NCBI RefSeq assembly: GCF_001591605.1
Contig: NZ_BCVF01000027.1
Span: 1 to 56,526, forward strand
Source: Bacillus badius NBRC 15713
GTDB taxonomy: Bacteria > Bacillota > Bacilli > Bacillales > Domibacillaceae
Length of the DNA: 56,526 nt
Direction: 5' to 3'
Shown piece by piece: positions 1 through 9,423 of this stretch. The translations under genes were made by a program, and so were the position numbers. The stretch's first letter is position 1, and every line of letters begins with the position of its first letter. A model generated the notes under the pieces. That model made no database searches and was not told the origin of the DNA. It saw nothing but the letters and a program-made list of their open reading frames with translations.

Positions 1-2
1 CT

Positions 3-101
3 CTTTTCCGATTAGTCATCGGGCGTAGAGGGCCTATTTGGGGACAACCTCATGACAACAGACCAAACTCTGTAGAGCATGAGGACGACTATGATTATTA
101 G
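3..101 (+). CDS. 3' end of an unidentified gene cut by the window edge
   Basis: An open frame enters from the left edge and ends at TAG 99-101, giving about 32 residues with a polar, acidic and Tyr-rich end (tail HEDDYDY). A hairpin terminator follows 26 bases later, as expected for the end of a real gene. No family can be named from this tail. The only support for coding is the open frame and the terminator, so it could be chance. Confidence 0.35.
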   Translation, partial: LFRLVIGRRGPIWGQPHDNRPNSVEHEDDYDY

Positions 102-127
102 CTCTTCCATTGTTGTATACCGTTTAT

Positions 128-159
128 AAGCCGGGAGCTTTCCTGGCTTTTTTCTTTTT
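128..159 (+). terminator. Rho-independent terminator
   Basis: AGCCGGGA and TTCCTGGCT pair around a very short loop and are followed by a T-rich tract. It closes the partial gene at the left edge. Confidence 0.7.
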
Positions 160-360
160 AAAACTCCACTTCCACCTTGAGTTTCATCGGAATTTCTTGG
201 GCAACATGAACACTTCTGTTTCCTGCTTCTACTAACTCTTTCACTTTATCCTTGCTTCATCTAAGTACTCAAAGCACTCAACCGCCTTCCAAAAATTAGG
301 GAATTGAATTAGGAGGTTTGTCCAACCAATATTGACTCTGAATTCATAAAGTATAGTGTA
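158..360 (-). pseudogene. Frame-broken remnant of an unknown gene
   Basis: The reverse strand reads as protein in two frames that join near 245-255. One frame gives a segment containing NFWKAVECFEYLDEAR and then a stop. The adjacent frame continues with KVKELVEAGNRSVHVAQ and ends at TAA 158-160. The two parts read as one continuous amphipathic sequence, so a single-base frameshift is the simplest explanation. There is no intact start: the upstream part runs into the promoter and ribosome binding site of the forward gene at 396. The family was not recognised. It appears to be decaying DNA left in the accessory left end. Confidence 0.35.
345..353 (+). promoter_or_regulatory. Possible sigma-K type -10 element
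   Basis: CATAAAGTA fits the CATANNNTA form of sigma-K -10 elements and lies about 43 bases before the start of the His/Cys-rich gene. The -35 match (an AC about 16 bases upstream) is poor. A sigma-A reading (TTGACT 332-337, TATAGT 352-357) has a spacer of only 14. Confidence 0.25.
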
Positions 361-395
361 AGTTCTTACTAAACAATAAAGGAGGGAATTACTTT

Positions 396-695
396 ATGAA
401 TCATAAGAAAAATCGTTGCCACAAACATAAAAGTAATGAACATGAACATAATTGCGATTGTCACAAACATGAACATAAATGCAATGGATGTATTTGTGAT
501 CAACTAAGAAAGTTACAAACACAGACAGAAGTAGACGTTTTTTTATCTAGTGGCGAAGTATTAGAAGACGTAGTATTTATTAACTTTGATCGGAATAACT
601 GCTGTGCTTTCTTTATGGATACTGAAACAGAACCAGGCTCAACTCTTATTGTAGACTGTCAAAGAATTGATGCTATTCGTATCGAAGCAAATTAA
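396..695 (+). CDS. His/Cys-rich small protein, possibly spore-surface or metal-binding
   Basis: This 99-residue protein has a strong ribosome binding site (AAAGGAGGG) and its own terminator, so it is very likely expressed. Residues 1-35 are packed with His, Cys and Lys (CHKHK, HNCDCHKHEHKC, CNGCIC), a layout suited to binding metal or cross-linking. Residues 36-99 form a separate domain with FLSSGEVLEDVVFINF, NNCCAFF and a second Cys near the end. Cys/His-rich small proteins with CxCD motifs occur in coat and exosporium proteins of the CotY/CotZ/ExsY type, but similarity here is limited to that motif, so this is inference. Its immediate neighbours are orphan small genes. A metal chaperone is an alternative. 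Confidence 0.75.
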   Translation: MNHKKNRCHKHKSNEHEHNCDCHKHEHKCNGCICDQLRKLQTQTEVDVFLSSGEVLEDVVFINFDRNNCCAFFMDTETEPGSTLIVDCQRIDAIRIEAN

Positions 696-704
696 TGTAG
701 TGAA

Positions 705-732
705 AGGCCAGGAATTTTTCCTGGCTTTTTTA
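705..732 (+). terminator. Rho-independent terminator
   Basis: GCCAGGAA and TTCCTGGC flank a three-base loop, followed by six T. It ends the His/Cys-rich gene and closely resembles the hairpin at 128-159. Confidence 0.8.
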
Positions 733-912
733 TTTTCTTCTTTCCAACTCTGGCTGAACTAAACTAAAGATATATTTCTGATGATCCACATATTCTTCAA
801 CTGGATCGCCACAGGCAACATGAGAACCAATACGCCTTTCTGCATCTTCCACAAGCAGCATTAACCCATTTTCTGACAGGCTCTTAATGTGTGATTCTAT
901 TAAAAGGCCCAT
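730..912 (-). CDS. Small orphan protein, second gene of a two-gene unit
   Basis: A 60-residue protein with a very good ribosome binding site (GAAGGAGGG six bases before ATG). It starts 29 bases after the stop of the 942-1283 gene, so the two are probably co-transcribed. The sequence is mildly acidic with an amphipathic middle (LMLLVEDAERR) and a basic end (ELERRK). It has no signal peptide, membrane segment or Cys cluster. I do not recognise the family. The pairing with another orphan gene is typical of small accessory modules. Confidence 0.65.
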   Translation of the reverse strand: MGLLIESHIKSLSENGLMLLVEDAERRIGSHVACGDPVEEYVDHQKYIFSLVQPELERRK

Positions 913-941
913 TTAGATCCCTCCTTCGCATTTTCAACGAA

Positions 942-1283
942 CTACGTCATTACTCTTCTTTGCTTCCACACCATATTAAATTCCGAAAGCATAAAGTTAC
1001 AATTATCATCTGTAGAACTAGCCAGCCATTCATTAACCGGTTCGCCAAACTCTAGCCAATGATCTGAAATGCTCGCGAGAACTTCGTTTAATGTCTTCTT
1101 CGTATCGTTTTTTGCAGCTTTTATCTCTATTTCGATGACATAGAGATCCCTTATCTTCCAATAGGGTTCAATGATTAATAGTTTTGCCTCTTTTATTAAA
1201 GGCTTAAATATGTGCAAAAACTTATTTAAAGCACGTTGAGCTTCCTTCTTGTTTTGGGCATTGGCATACAACCTTACAAACAT
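942..1283 (-). CDS. Orphan 113-residue protein, first gene of a two-gene unit
   Basis: The start chosen is the ATG at 1283 (MFVRLYANAQNKKEAQR), preceded by GAAAGGAAA; the open frame runs further upstream, but that part lies in a hairpin-rich spacer. The protein is soluble. A basic N-terminal half (residues 11-40) is followed by alternating hydrophobic strands (LLIIEPYWK, YVIEIEIKA) and a Trp-rich acidic C-terminus (HWLEFGEP, NEWLASSTDD, NMVWKQ). The alternation of strands with acidic and Trp residues recalls immunity proteins of polymorphic toxins, but I cannot assign a family. It sits between tyrS and the small orphan gene at 730. Confidence 0.65.
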   Translation of the reverse strand: MFVRLYANAQNKKEAQRALNKFLHIFKPLIKEAKLLIIEPYWKIRDLYVIEIEIKAAKNDTKKTLNEVLASISDHWLEFGEPVNEWLASSTDDNCNFMLSEFNMVWKQRRVMT

Positions 1284-1354
1284 ATCGTTTCCTTTCTTCA
1301 GCCGCGGGCTGTTACGCCAGTTAGCGGTCCCTTCTCCGATTCGTCCTTCTATAC

Positions 1355-1402
1355 ACAAAGATCCTGATCCCGGCGCTTCACCGGTTTCAGGATCTTTTCT
1401 GC
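1355..1402 (-). terminator. Terminator-like hairpin after tyrS
   Basis: AAGATCCTGA and TCAGGATCTT form long arms whose loop can fold again (CCGG pairs). The T-run after the stem is short on the reverse strand. A smaller stem (GCCCG/CGGGC) lies at about 1409-1427. Confidence 0.5.
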
Positions 1403-1436
1403 TCTATTGCCCGCTATGTTCACGGGCCTCTGTTTC

Positions 1437-2985
<1,549 letters not shown>

Positions 2986-2990
2986 CGTTA

Positions 2991-3020
2991 TATTTAAACA
3001 GAGCCTTTCAGAAAAGTCAA
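2991..3020 (-). promoter_or_regulatory. Likely tyrS promoter
   Basis: TTGACT (3015-3020) and TAAATA (2991-2996) are spaced by 18 bases on the reverse strand, immediately before the T-box leader. Confidence 0.5.
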
Positions 3021-3113
3021 ACCCGTTTTTACAGAAAATTGTTAACCGGCCATAAGGCTGATTAAAAAGGGGGGGGAATTGTTTTTCTTATGACGGACAA
3101 GCGCGCTAAAGCA

Positions 3114-3231
3114 AAAAACTTTAACAACCTCGCCCAGCCTTGGATGACAGCGAGGTTGTTATCTTTAAACGGCTTGGTCGTCACTCTGCAAAAACGGCTT
3201 TGAAACATCTGAGAATCTGTTTCAAAGCCGT
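3114..3231 (-). terminator. Two consecutive hairpins after acsA
   Basis: The first hairpin downstream of acsA has 14-base arms (ACGGCTTTGAAACA, 3194-3207 and 3218-3231). The second has 10-base arms (AACAACCTCG, 3123-3132 and 3151-3160) followed on the reverse strand by a T6 run. They isolate acsA from tyrS. A run of eight G lies nearby at 3069-3076. Confidence 0.75.
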
Positions 3232-3243
3232 CCATCTTTTTTA

Positions 3244-4962
3244 TTAGTCCTCCATGGTAGACAAGTCACCTGTTGGAAGATCCAGCTCCCATGCCTTCAA
3301 GACACGGCGCATAATTTTTCCGCTGCGTGTCTTTGGCAGCTTGTCGCGGAATTCAATTTCCCGCGGTGCTGCGTGGGCAGCAAGGCCAGTTTTGACAAAT
3401 TGGCGAATGTCTTCTTTCAGCTCCTCGGTTGGCTCATATCCTTCTTGAAGAGCAACAAACGCTTTAATAATTTCGCCGCGTACAGGATCAGGCTTCCCGA
3501 TAACGCCCGCTTCTGTAACGGCCGGGTGTTCAATTAACTTGCTTTCAACTTCAAACGGGCCGACCCGTTCGCCGGCGGTCATAATGACGTCATCGACACG
3601 GCCTTGGAACCAGAAATAACCATCTTCATCCATGTAAGCTGAATCTCCCGACACATACCAGCCGCCCGGCATAAAGTAAGATTCATATTTTTCCGGGTTG
3701 TTCCAGATAGCCACCATCATGGACGGCCATCCTTTCTTAATTGCCAGGTTCCCCATTCGGTTTGGCGGCAGTTCATTTCCTTGATCATCAACGATCGCTG
3801 CTTTAACTCCCGGAACCGGTTTGCCCATGGAGCCTGGACGAATATCCATGGAAGGATAATTACAAATGACCATCGCACCGGTTTCTGTCATCCACCAAGT
3901 GTCATGGATGCGGCGGTCAAACACTTTTGCCCCCCAGCGGATCACCTCTGGATTGAGCGGTTCTCCTACGCTGATAATATGGCGCAGTGAACTTAAATCA
4001 AATTTCTTTACGACTTCATCGCCGGCACCCATCAGCATGCGAAAAGCAGTTGGCGCGCTGTACCAAACAGTCACTTTGTAATCTTCAATCGTTTGATACC
4101 AGGCTTCAGGCTTAAAGCGGCCGCCAACAATGACATTCGTTGTTCCCGTCAGCCACGGCCCAAAAATCCCATAAGAAGTTCCGGTCACCCAGCCGGGATC
4201 AGCCGTGCACCAGTATACGTCATTCCCTTGCAAATCAAGCACCCATTTAGCTGTCATATATTGCTGAACCATAGCCCGGTGAACATGCAAAACTCCTTTT
4301 GGCTTTCCTGTTGAACCAGAAGTGTAATGAAGCATCATGCCATCCTCTAAATTCATCCATTCGATCTCAAAAGCTGTATCGGCTTCTTGCATTTTGGCGT
4401 TAAAGTCCACATATTTCTCTTCCGACGGCACACTGCCGCCAACGATAAATACCTTTTCTAAAGCCGGCAGTTCATTAACCGGTACGCGGTCAATCAGCTC
4501 CGGAGTCGTGACGAGCACCTTGGCGCTGCTATCCGCCAAACGGTCGCGGACAGCGCCTTCCATGAAAGCTTCAAAAAGCGGACCGACAATCGCTCCGGCT
4601 TTAATGGCGCCAAGTACAGCAAAATACAATTCAGGTGAGCGCGGCATAAATATAAAAACGCGGTCGCCCTTTTCAACTCCGCCTGCGGTTTTCAGCACAT
4701 TAGCCGCTTTGTTTGTATATTCTTTCATTTCTTCAAACGTATATTTTTCGTTTCTGTCCGCATCTCTATAATAAAGAGCCACTTTTTGTTTAAGGCCGGA
4801 TTCCGCATGACGGTCAATCGCCTCGTAAGCAATGTTTATCTTGCCGGTTTCAGACCAGGAAAAGTGGTTCTCGGCCTCTTTCCAATCAAATGAAGCAGAT
4901 AATTCATCGTAATCTTTTAAATTATAATTTCCCTCTCTTACTGTCAGCGTTTCCAATTTCAT
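3244..4962 (-). CDS. acsA: Acetyl-CoA synthetase AcsA
   Basis: The cytosolic AMP-forming enzyme converts acetate, ATP and CoA to acetyl-CoA. The 572-residue length equals B. subtilis AcsA. The adenylate-forming P-loop YTSGSTGKPKG is at 213-223. The motif TGERVGPFEVE lies in the C-terminal hinge region. The motif PKTRSGK ends at Lys549, the residue that AcuA acetylates to switch the enzyme off in B. subtilis. The start follows a GGGAGG site. It diverges from acuABC, whose products control it by acetylation and deacetylation. A cre site in the shared upstream region suggests CcpA control. Confidence 0.97.
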   Translation of the reverse strand: MKLETLTVREGNYNLKDYDELSASFDWKEAENHFSWSETGKINIAYEAIDRHAESGLKQKVALYYRDADRNEKYTFEEMKEYTNKAANVLKTAGGVEKGDRVFIFMPRSPELYFAVLGAIKAGAIVGPLFEAFMEGAVRDRLADSSAKVLVTTPELIDRVPVNELPALEKVFIVGGSVPSEEKYVDFNAKMQEADTAFEIEWMNLEDGMMLHYTSGSTGKPKGVLHVHRAMVQQYMTAKWVLDLQGNDVYWCTADPGWVTGTSYGIFGPWLTGTTNVIVGGRFKPEAWYQTIEDYKVTVWYSAPTAFRMLMGAGDEVVKKFDLSSLRHIISVGEPLNPEVIRWGAKVFDRRIHDTWWMTETGAMVICNYPSMDIRPGSMGKPVPGVKAAIVDDQGNELPPNRMGNLAIKKGWPSMMVAIWNNPEKYESYFMPGGWYVSGDSAYMDEDGYFWFQGRVDDVIMTAGERVGPFEVESKLIEHPAVTEAGVIGKPDPVRGEIIKAFVALQEGYEPTEELKEDIRQFVKTGLAAHAAPREIEFRDKLPKTRSGKIMRRVLKAWELDLPTGDLSTMED

Positions 4963-4997
4963 ACGACCGTTCCTCCCTATGTAAGAATACAGTTTCT

Positions 4998-5026
4998 ATT
5001 ATAACCCAAATTTCAATTTTTCACAA
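4998..5026 (-). promoter_or_regulatory. acsA promoter
   Basis: TTGTGA (5021-5026) and a perfect TATAAT (4998-5003) are separated by 17 bases on the reverse strand, about 36 bases before the acsA start codon. Confidence 0.75.
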
Positions 5027-5188
5027 TTTTGAAACAATCTCCCGGACTATTTATCCATCCTTTTAAAACATAGATTTATTCAAAAAATGATTCATTTTCT
5101 GCCGGAGACGCCGCCTTTCTCTTCTTTGCATAGACGATTCAGATATTAACGAATAAATGAGCAAAAATCGCTAATTGCGAAAATTTAG

Positions 5189-5224
5189 TGAAAACGCTTT
5201 ATTAAACGAAAATTCAGTTATAAT
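5189..5224 (+). promoter_or_regulatory. cre site (CcpA) over the acuABC promoter
   Basis: TGAAAACGCTTTAT at 5189-5202 fits the CcpA operator consensus TGWAANCGNTNWCA except at its last positions. A perfect TATAAT follows at 5219-5224, so the cre covers the place where the -35 should be (which itself is poor). CcpA binding should block acuABC and may also affect acsA, as known for this locus in B. subtilis. Confidence 0.75.
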
Positions 5225-5255
5225 ACAAGTATGGAATGATGAAGGCGGTGACTTA

Positions 5256-5888
5256 ATGGAGCATAGAAAAGAGTATCACTCGCAAGAAGTAGAAACGTCT
5301 AAAGGAGTAATTACGATTGAAGGCCCCGTTTCTGCGGAAGCTTTAGCTGGCCTTACCTTTCACGAAGGGCTGACTGCTTTTCGGCAGCCGAAGCAACAGC
5401 ATGAGGCCATCATTGAAATTGCCGATCTTCCGGAAGGGCGCATCATTATCGCCCGCAGCGGCACCGTAATCGTTGGCTATGTGACCTATCTCTATCCTGA
5501 TCCGCTTGAAAGATGGTCTGAGGCCAATCTGGACAACTTAATTGAGCTTGGAGCAGTGGAAGTAGCTCCTCCTTATCGCGGCACTCAGCTTGGCAAGAGC
5601 ATGATTAAGCTGTCCATGCTTGATGAAATGATGGAACACTATATTATTATTACTACTGAATATTATTGGCATTGGGACTTAAAGGGGACTGGACTGAACG
5701 TATGGGAGTATCGAAAAATAATGGAAAAGATGATGAATGCCGGCGGATTGGTCTGGTATGCAACCGACGACCCGGAAATCAGCTCACACCCTGCCAACTG
5801 CCTGATGGTGCGCATCGGCAAATATGTCGATCAGGCAGCTATCGAGCGCTTTGACCAAGTGCGCTTCATGAATCGCTTTATGTATTAA
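5256..5888 (+). CDS. acuA: Protein acetyltransferase AcuA
   Basis: This GNAT-fold enzyme acetylates AcsA at its catalytic lysine and inactivates it. The start is ATG 5256 (MEHRKEYHS) after AAGGCGGTG, giving 210 residues as in B. subtilis; the upstream extension of the frame overlaps the promoter and is rejected. The acetyl-CoA loop is R108-G-T-Q-L-G-K114, followed by a helix-rich half. It is the first gene of acuABC; acuB starts 18 bases after its stop. Confidence 0.95.
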   Translation: MEHRKEYHSQEVETSKGVITIEGPVSAEALAGLTFHEGLTAFRQPKQQHEAIIEIADLPEGRIIIARSGTVIVGYVTYLYPDPLERWSEANLDNLIELGAVEVAPPYRGTQLGKSMIKLSMLDEMMEHYIIITTEYYWHWDLKGTGLNVWEYRKIMEKMMNAGGLVWYATDDPEISSHPANCLMVRIGKYVDQAAIERFDQVRFMNRFMY

Positions 5889-5906
5889 ACAAAGGGGGAT
5901 GAATAA

Positions 5907-6554
5907 ATGATTGTGGAACAAATTATGCAGCGGGAAGTACATACACTATCACCGGGCGATAAAATCGGCACCGCCTTACAGTTATTCAGGGATAAGAAAA
6001 TCCGCCATGTCCCAATCGTTGACGAGCAGGGAGAACTTGTCGGAATCGTGGCCGACCGCGACGTGAAAGATTCTACTCCTTCTATTTTGAAAAAAGATTT
6101 AAGCGACGAAGAGCTAAATAAGCCGCTCTCTTTGATTATGCAGCGAAATGTTGTCACCGGCCACCCTCTTGACTTTGTAGAAGATGTTGCGGCTGTTTTT
6201 TATGAGCATCGCATTGGCTGCATGCCAATCGTTCAAGGGGGGAAAATCGTCGGAATGGTAACAGAAACAGATGTTCTTCATACCTTTGTAGAATTAACCG
6301 GAGCCAACCAGCCGGGCTCGCGCATTGAAATTAAAATGCCGAATAAACCTGGAGAGCTGTTTGATGTGGTCAGCATTTTAAATAAGCGCCGGGCCAACAT
6401 TCACAGTGTGTTTGTGTATCCGGATCAGGAAGATGAAAATTTTAAAATTGTTGTATTTCGCGTGCGAATGATGAACCCAACCGGAGTGATTGATGATTTA
6501 AAGCAGGAGGGGCATATTGTACTTTGGCCGAATATGCCGGGCATTTCTTCATGA
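5907..6554 (+). CDS. acuB: Acetoin utilization protein AcuB (CBS pair + ACT)
   Basis: The 215-residue soluble protein has two CBS repeats (first around residues 5-60 with HVPIVDEQGELVGIVADRD; second around 75-130 with GCMPIVQGGKIVGMVTETD) and a C-terminal ACT-like domain (PNKPGELFDVVSILNKR, about 145-210). CBS pairs usually bind adenosine nucleotides, so AcuB probably senses energy state; its exact role in B. subtilis is not settled. The ribosome binding site AAAGGGGG is strong. Its stop overlaps the acuC start as ATGA, indicating translational coupling. Confidence 0.93.
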   Translation: MIVEQIMQREVHTLSPGDKIGTALQLFRDKKIRHVPIVDEQGELVGIVADRDVKDSTPSILKKDLSDEELNKPLSLIMQRNVVTGHPLDFVEDVAAVFYEHRIGCMPIVQGGKIVGMVTETDVLHTFVELTGANQPGSRIEIKMPNKPGELFDVVSILNKRRANIHSVFVYPDQEDENFKIVVFRVRMMNPTGVIDDLKQEGHIVLWPNMPGISS

Positions 6555-7716
6555 AGAAAGAAGCCGTATTCGTCTATTCGGATCAGCTGCTTTCTTATAA
6601 ATTTTCCGATAATCATCCATTCAATCAATTCCGGCTGACATTAACAATCGATTTGCTCCAAAAGATAAACAGCATTCAAGAAAGCGATATCGTCCCTCCG
6701 CGCTTGGCATCCAGCGAAGAACTGCAGCTTATTCATGATGCCGCCTACGTGGAGGCTGTCCAAAAGGCTGGAAACGGCGAGCTGCCGATTGATACGGCAG
6801 AAGGATATGGCTTAGGAACAGAGGATACCCCAATATTCAAAGGGATGCATGAGGCAAGCGCTTTACTTGTAGGCGGGACGCTGACAGCCGCTGATTGGGT
6901 CATGCAGGAAAAAGCAGCACATGCCCTGCATCTTGGAGGAGGACTTCATCACGGCTTCCGCGGAAAGGCATCGGGCTTCTGCATTTATAATGACAGTTCC
7001 GTAGCTATTAAATATCTGCAAGAAAAATACCAAGCACGCGTTTTATATATTGACACAGATGCTCATCATGGAGACGGGGTTCAATGGTCTTTTTACGATG
7101 ACCCTAACGTATGTACGCTTTCTATTCATGAAACCGGCCGGTATTTATTTCCGGGAACCGGAAACATTAATGAACGCGGCCAAGGAAAGGAAAGGGATAC
7201 GGTTTTTCTTTCAATCTCCCTTTAGATGCCTTTACTGAAGACGATTCCTGGCTTGAAGCTTACGAAACGTCCATATGGGAAGTAGCTGACTTTTTTAAGC
7301 CTGACGTTATTTTAACGCAAAATGGAGCAGACGCTCATTTCTATGATCCGCTCACTCATTTGTCTGCCACGATGAATATTTACCGGCGCATCCCCGAAAT
7401 CGCCCATCAAGTGGCTCACCGGTACTGCGACGGCCGCTGGATTGCTGTCGGAGGCGGCGGCTATGATATCTGGCGGGTCGTTCCCAGAGCCTGGTCTTAT
7501 ATTTGGCTCGCCATGACCAATCACGCCAATGTATCTGGATCGCTTCCGAAAGAGTGGATAGAAAAGTGGCAGCCTAAAGCTCCTGTACAGCTGCCAGCTG
7601 GGTGGGATGATCCTCCCGGTATTTACCCTGCTATCCCGCGAAAGCCGGAAATCGAAGAGAAAAACCGGCTAACACTAGAAAAAATGTTATACCCTCTCAG
7701 GCAGCAAAAAAAATAA
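6551..7716 (+). pseudogene. acuC: Histone-deacetylase-like AcuC, frameshifted
   Basis: AcuC is a zinc-dependent deacetylase that removes the acetyl group AcuA places on AcsA. The first 224 codons read MKKEAVFVYSDQ up to a TAG at 7223. They hold the active-site His pair HH133-134 and zinc ligands D170 and H172 in DTDAHHGDG. The conserved sequence then continues in another frame from about 7195 (KGYGFSFNLPLDAFTED), through the third zinc-ligand motif GADAHFYDP and the Tyr motif GGGGYDIWRV, to TAA 7714. One missing base within CAAGGAAAGGAAAGGG (7181-7196) explains it; restored, the protein would be 388 residues, the normal length. The truncated product lacks a zinc ligand and should be inactive. 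The start overlaps the acuB stop. Confidence 0.93.
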
Positions 7717-7791
7717 AAAAAAACGGTCCGGCTGCCCGCTTCCTCCCTTGCCTGCAGCGCAGCAATGGAAAGACAGCACAGCAACCGGCCG
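7714..7791 (-). terminator. Terminator after motS
   Basis: On the reverse strand, CGGCCGGTTGCTG (7779-7791) pairs imperfectly with CAGCCGGACCG (7724-7734) across a long loop and runs into a T9 tract. It lies between convergent acuC and motS. Confidence 0.55.
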
Positions 7792-7838
7792 CTTTTCTTC
7801 TTTGATTGTATTCAAGTAATACGCAAATAGATGAAGCC

Positions 7839-8558
7839 CTATTCTTTATAAGTTGGATCAGAAATGATAATCTGCACCCGGCGGTTTTTTTGCATATTCT
7901 CCTTGCTCGTATTAGGGGCGAGCGGCCGTGTATCTCCATAGCCGACAGCAATGAAGCGGTCCGGCTCCAGGCCGACATCATCTACAAAAAAACGAATGAC
8001 ACTGCCTGCCCGCGCGCTGGAAAGTTCCCAGTTAGAAGGATAAATAGCGTTTTTAATGGGGCGATTATCCGTGTGTCCCTCCACTTTGACCAAATTAGGA
8101 ATGGTCTTCAATAGATTTCCTGTCTTTTCCAAAAAAGGATAGGCGTCCTCAAGAACAACGGCATCTCCCGTGCTGAAAACGACTTGCTCTTGAAGAATAA
8201 GCACAACACCGCGTTCATTTCTTGTCGCTGTGATGGTGTCTTCAAGTCCTTTTTCTTTTAAATATTTCTGAACTTCCTTTGCCAGCTGATCAAGGGATTC
8301 TTCATTGCGATCGGCTTCCTGCTCATTCATCTTTTCCGATGGATATTCTCCGGGAACGATAGAATCATTTGACTGAAAAACAGATTGTGCGTTGAACGAC
8401 TGAGCGATGGTTTTAAATTTAATCATGTCAATCTGCGACATCGAAAAAAGCAAAATAAAGAACACTAAGATGAGTGTGACAAGATCAGAAAACGTCACCA
8501 TCCATTTAGGGGCTCCTTTTGGTTCTCCTTTGCGGGAGGGACGGCGACGGCTGATCAT
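7839..8558 (-). CDS. motS: Flagellar stator protein MotS (MotB family)
   Basis: The 239-residue stator subunit anchors the motor to peptidoglycan and forms the ion channel with MotP; in Bacillus the MotPS pair is sodium-driven. A short basic cytoplasmic tail precedes one membrane helix (about 20-42), which holds the ion-binding Asp25 in TFSDLVTL. A linker and an OmpA-type peptidoglycan-binding domain follow (VEGHTDNRPI, NWELSSARAGSVIRFF). The start overlaps the motP stop as ATGA. Sodium coupling is inferred from family and context only. Confidence 0.93.
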   Translation of the reverse strand: MISRRRPSRKGEPKGAPKWMVTFSDLVTLILVFFILLFSMSQIDMIKFKTIAQSFNAQSVFQSNDSIVPGEYPSEKMNEQEADRNEESLDQLAKEVQKYLKEKGLEDTITATRNERGVVLILQEQVVFSTGDAVVLEDAYPFLEKTGNLLKTIPNLVKVEGHTDNRPIKNAIYPSNWELSSARAGSVIRFFVDDVGLEPDRFIAVGYGDTRPLAPNTSKENMQKNRRVQIIISDPTYKE

Positions 8559-9364
8559 AGCTCTGCCGCCTCATTTGCAGTCATTGCTTCTGCTCTCTTT
8601 CTCTCGCTGCCATCAGAGAATGCCTGCAGCTTTTCCCGAAGGATCTTTGGGTTTTGCCCCGATTGTACGCCAACTACGCCTTCAATCACAATTTCCCGGA
8701 AAAAAACCTCTTTCTCTGTTTTCAATGCTAATTTTGCCGCCATCGGTAAAAAAACAAGATTGGCAAGCAATGAACCATAAAGCGTTGTTAATAGGGCAAC
8801 CGCCATATTCGGACCTAGTGAAGTCGGATCATCCAGATTTTTTAGCATTAGCACAAGCCCGATCAAGGTCCCAATCATTCCCCAGGCTGGAGCATAGTCC
8901 CCTGCTTTCTCCAAAAGGCTTCGTTTCTTTCTATGCCGTTCTTCGAGTGCTGTAATCTCAGCATTCATAATATCGACAAGCATATCCTGCTCAATGCCGT
9001 CGATCGCCAGCATCATGCCTTTCTTTAAAAACGGATCTTCCTCTTCCTGTACATCTTTCTCAAGTGCCAGCAGCCCTTCACGGCGAGCCTTCTCAGACAG
9101 CTCTACAAATCTTTTGATGAGCGCATCCAAATCCATTTCTTCCTCGCGAAATGCCTGTCTCATTACCGTAAAAAGATATTTGATTTCGCTAAATGGGAAA
9201 TTAATGAGCAAGCCGGCTGTTATTCCGCCAAATACAATTAAGATTGACGGCAAATGAATAAAAGAGGCAAAGCCATCGGTGCCGCCGCTGGTCACAATAG
9301 CAAACACTAGCAGAACAAGCCCTGCAAGAATGCCAATAGGTGTCAGTGCATCAAATTTTTTCAT
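8555..9364 (-). CDS. motP: Flagellar stator protein MotP (MotA family)
   Basis: The 269-residue channel subunit has four membrane helices: two N-terminal (about 9-30 and 33-55), a long cytoplasmic loop with charged residues that contact the rotor, then two more (YAPAWGMIGTLIGLVLML and the ALLTTLYGSLLANLVFLPMA stretch). It has a GGGAGG ribosome binding site. It follows ccpA by 59 bases with no terminator between, matching the ccpA-motPS arrangement of B. subtilis, so stator synthesis probably shares ccpA transcripts. Confidence 0.93.
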   Translation of the reverse strand: MKKFDALTPIGILAGLVLLVFAIVTSGGTDGFASFIHLPSILIVFGGITAGLLINFPFSEIKYLFTVMRQAFREEEMDLDALIKRFVELSEKARREGLLALEKDVQEEEDPFLKKGMMLAIDGIEQDMLVDIMNAEITALEERHRKKRSLLEKAGDYAPAWGMIGTLIGLVLMLKNLDDPTSLGPNMAVALLTTLYGSLLANLVFLPMAAKLALKTEKEVFFREIVIEGVVGVQSGQNPKILREKLQAFSDGSERKRAEAMTANEAAEL

Positions 9365-9423
9365 CTTTCCTCCCTACCTTCTGCTGCAGAAACAGTCTTC
9401 TACTCTTACTATCGGAGGAAATA

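Noticed and set aside
7181-7230. Programmed ribosomal frameshifting in acuC
   Set aside because: There is no slippery heptamer of the X XXY YYZ type and no strong stem-loop after it; other acuC genes are read in one frame, so a mutation or sequencing error is more likely.
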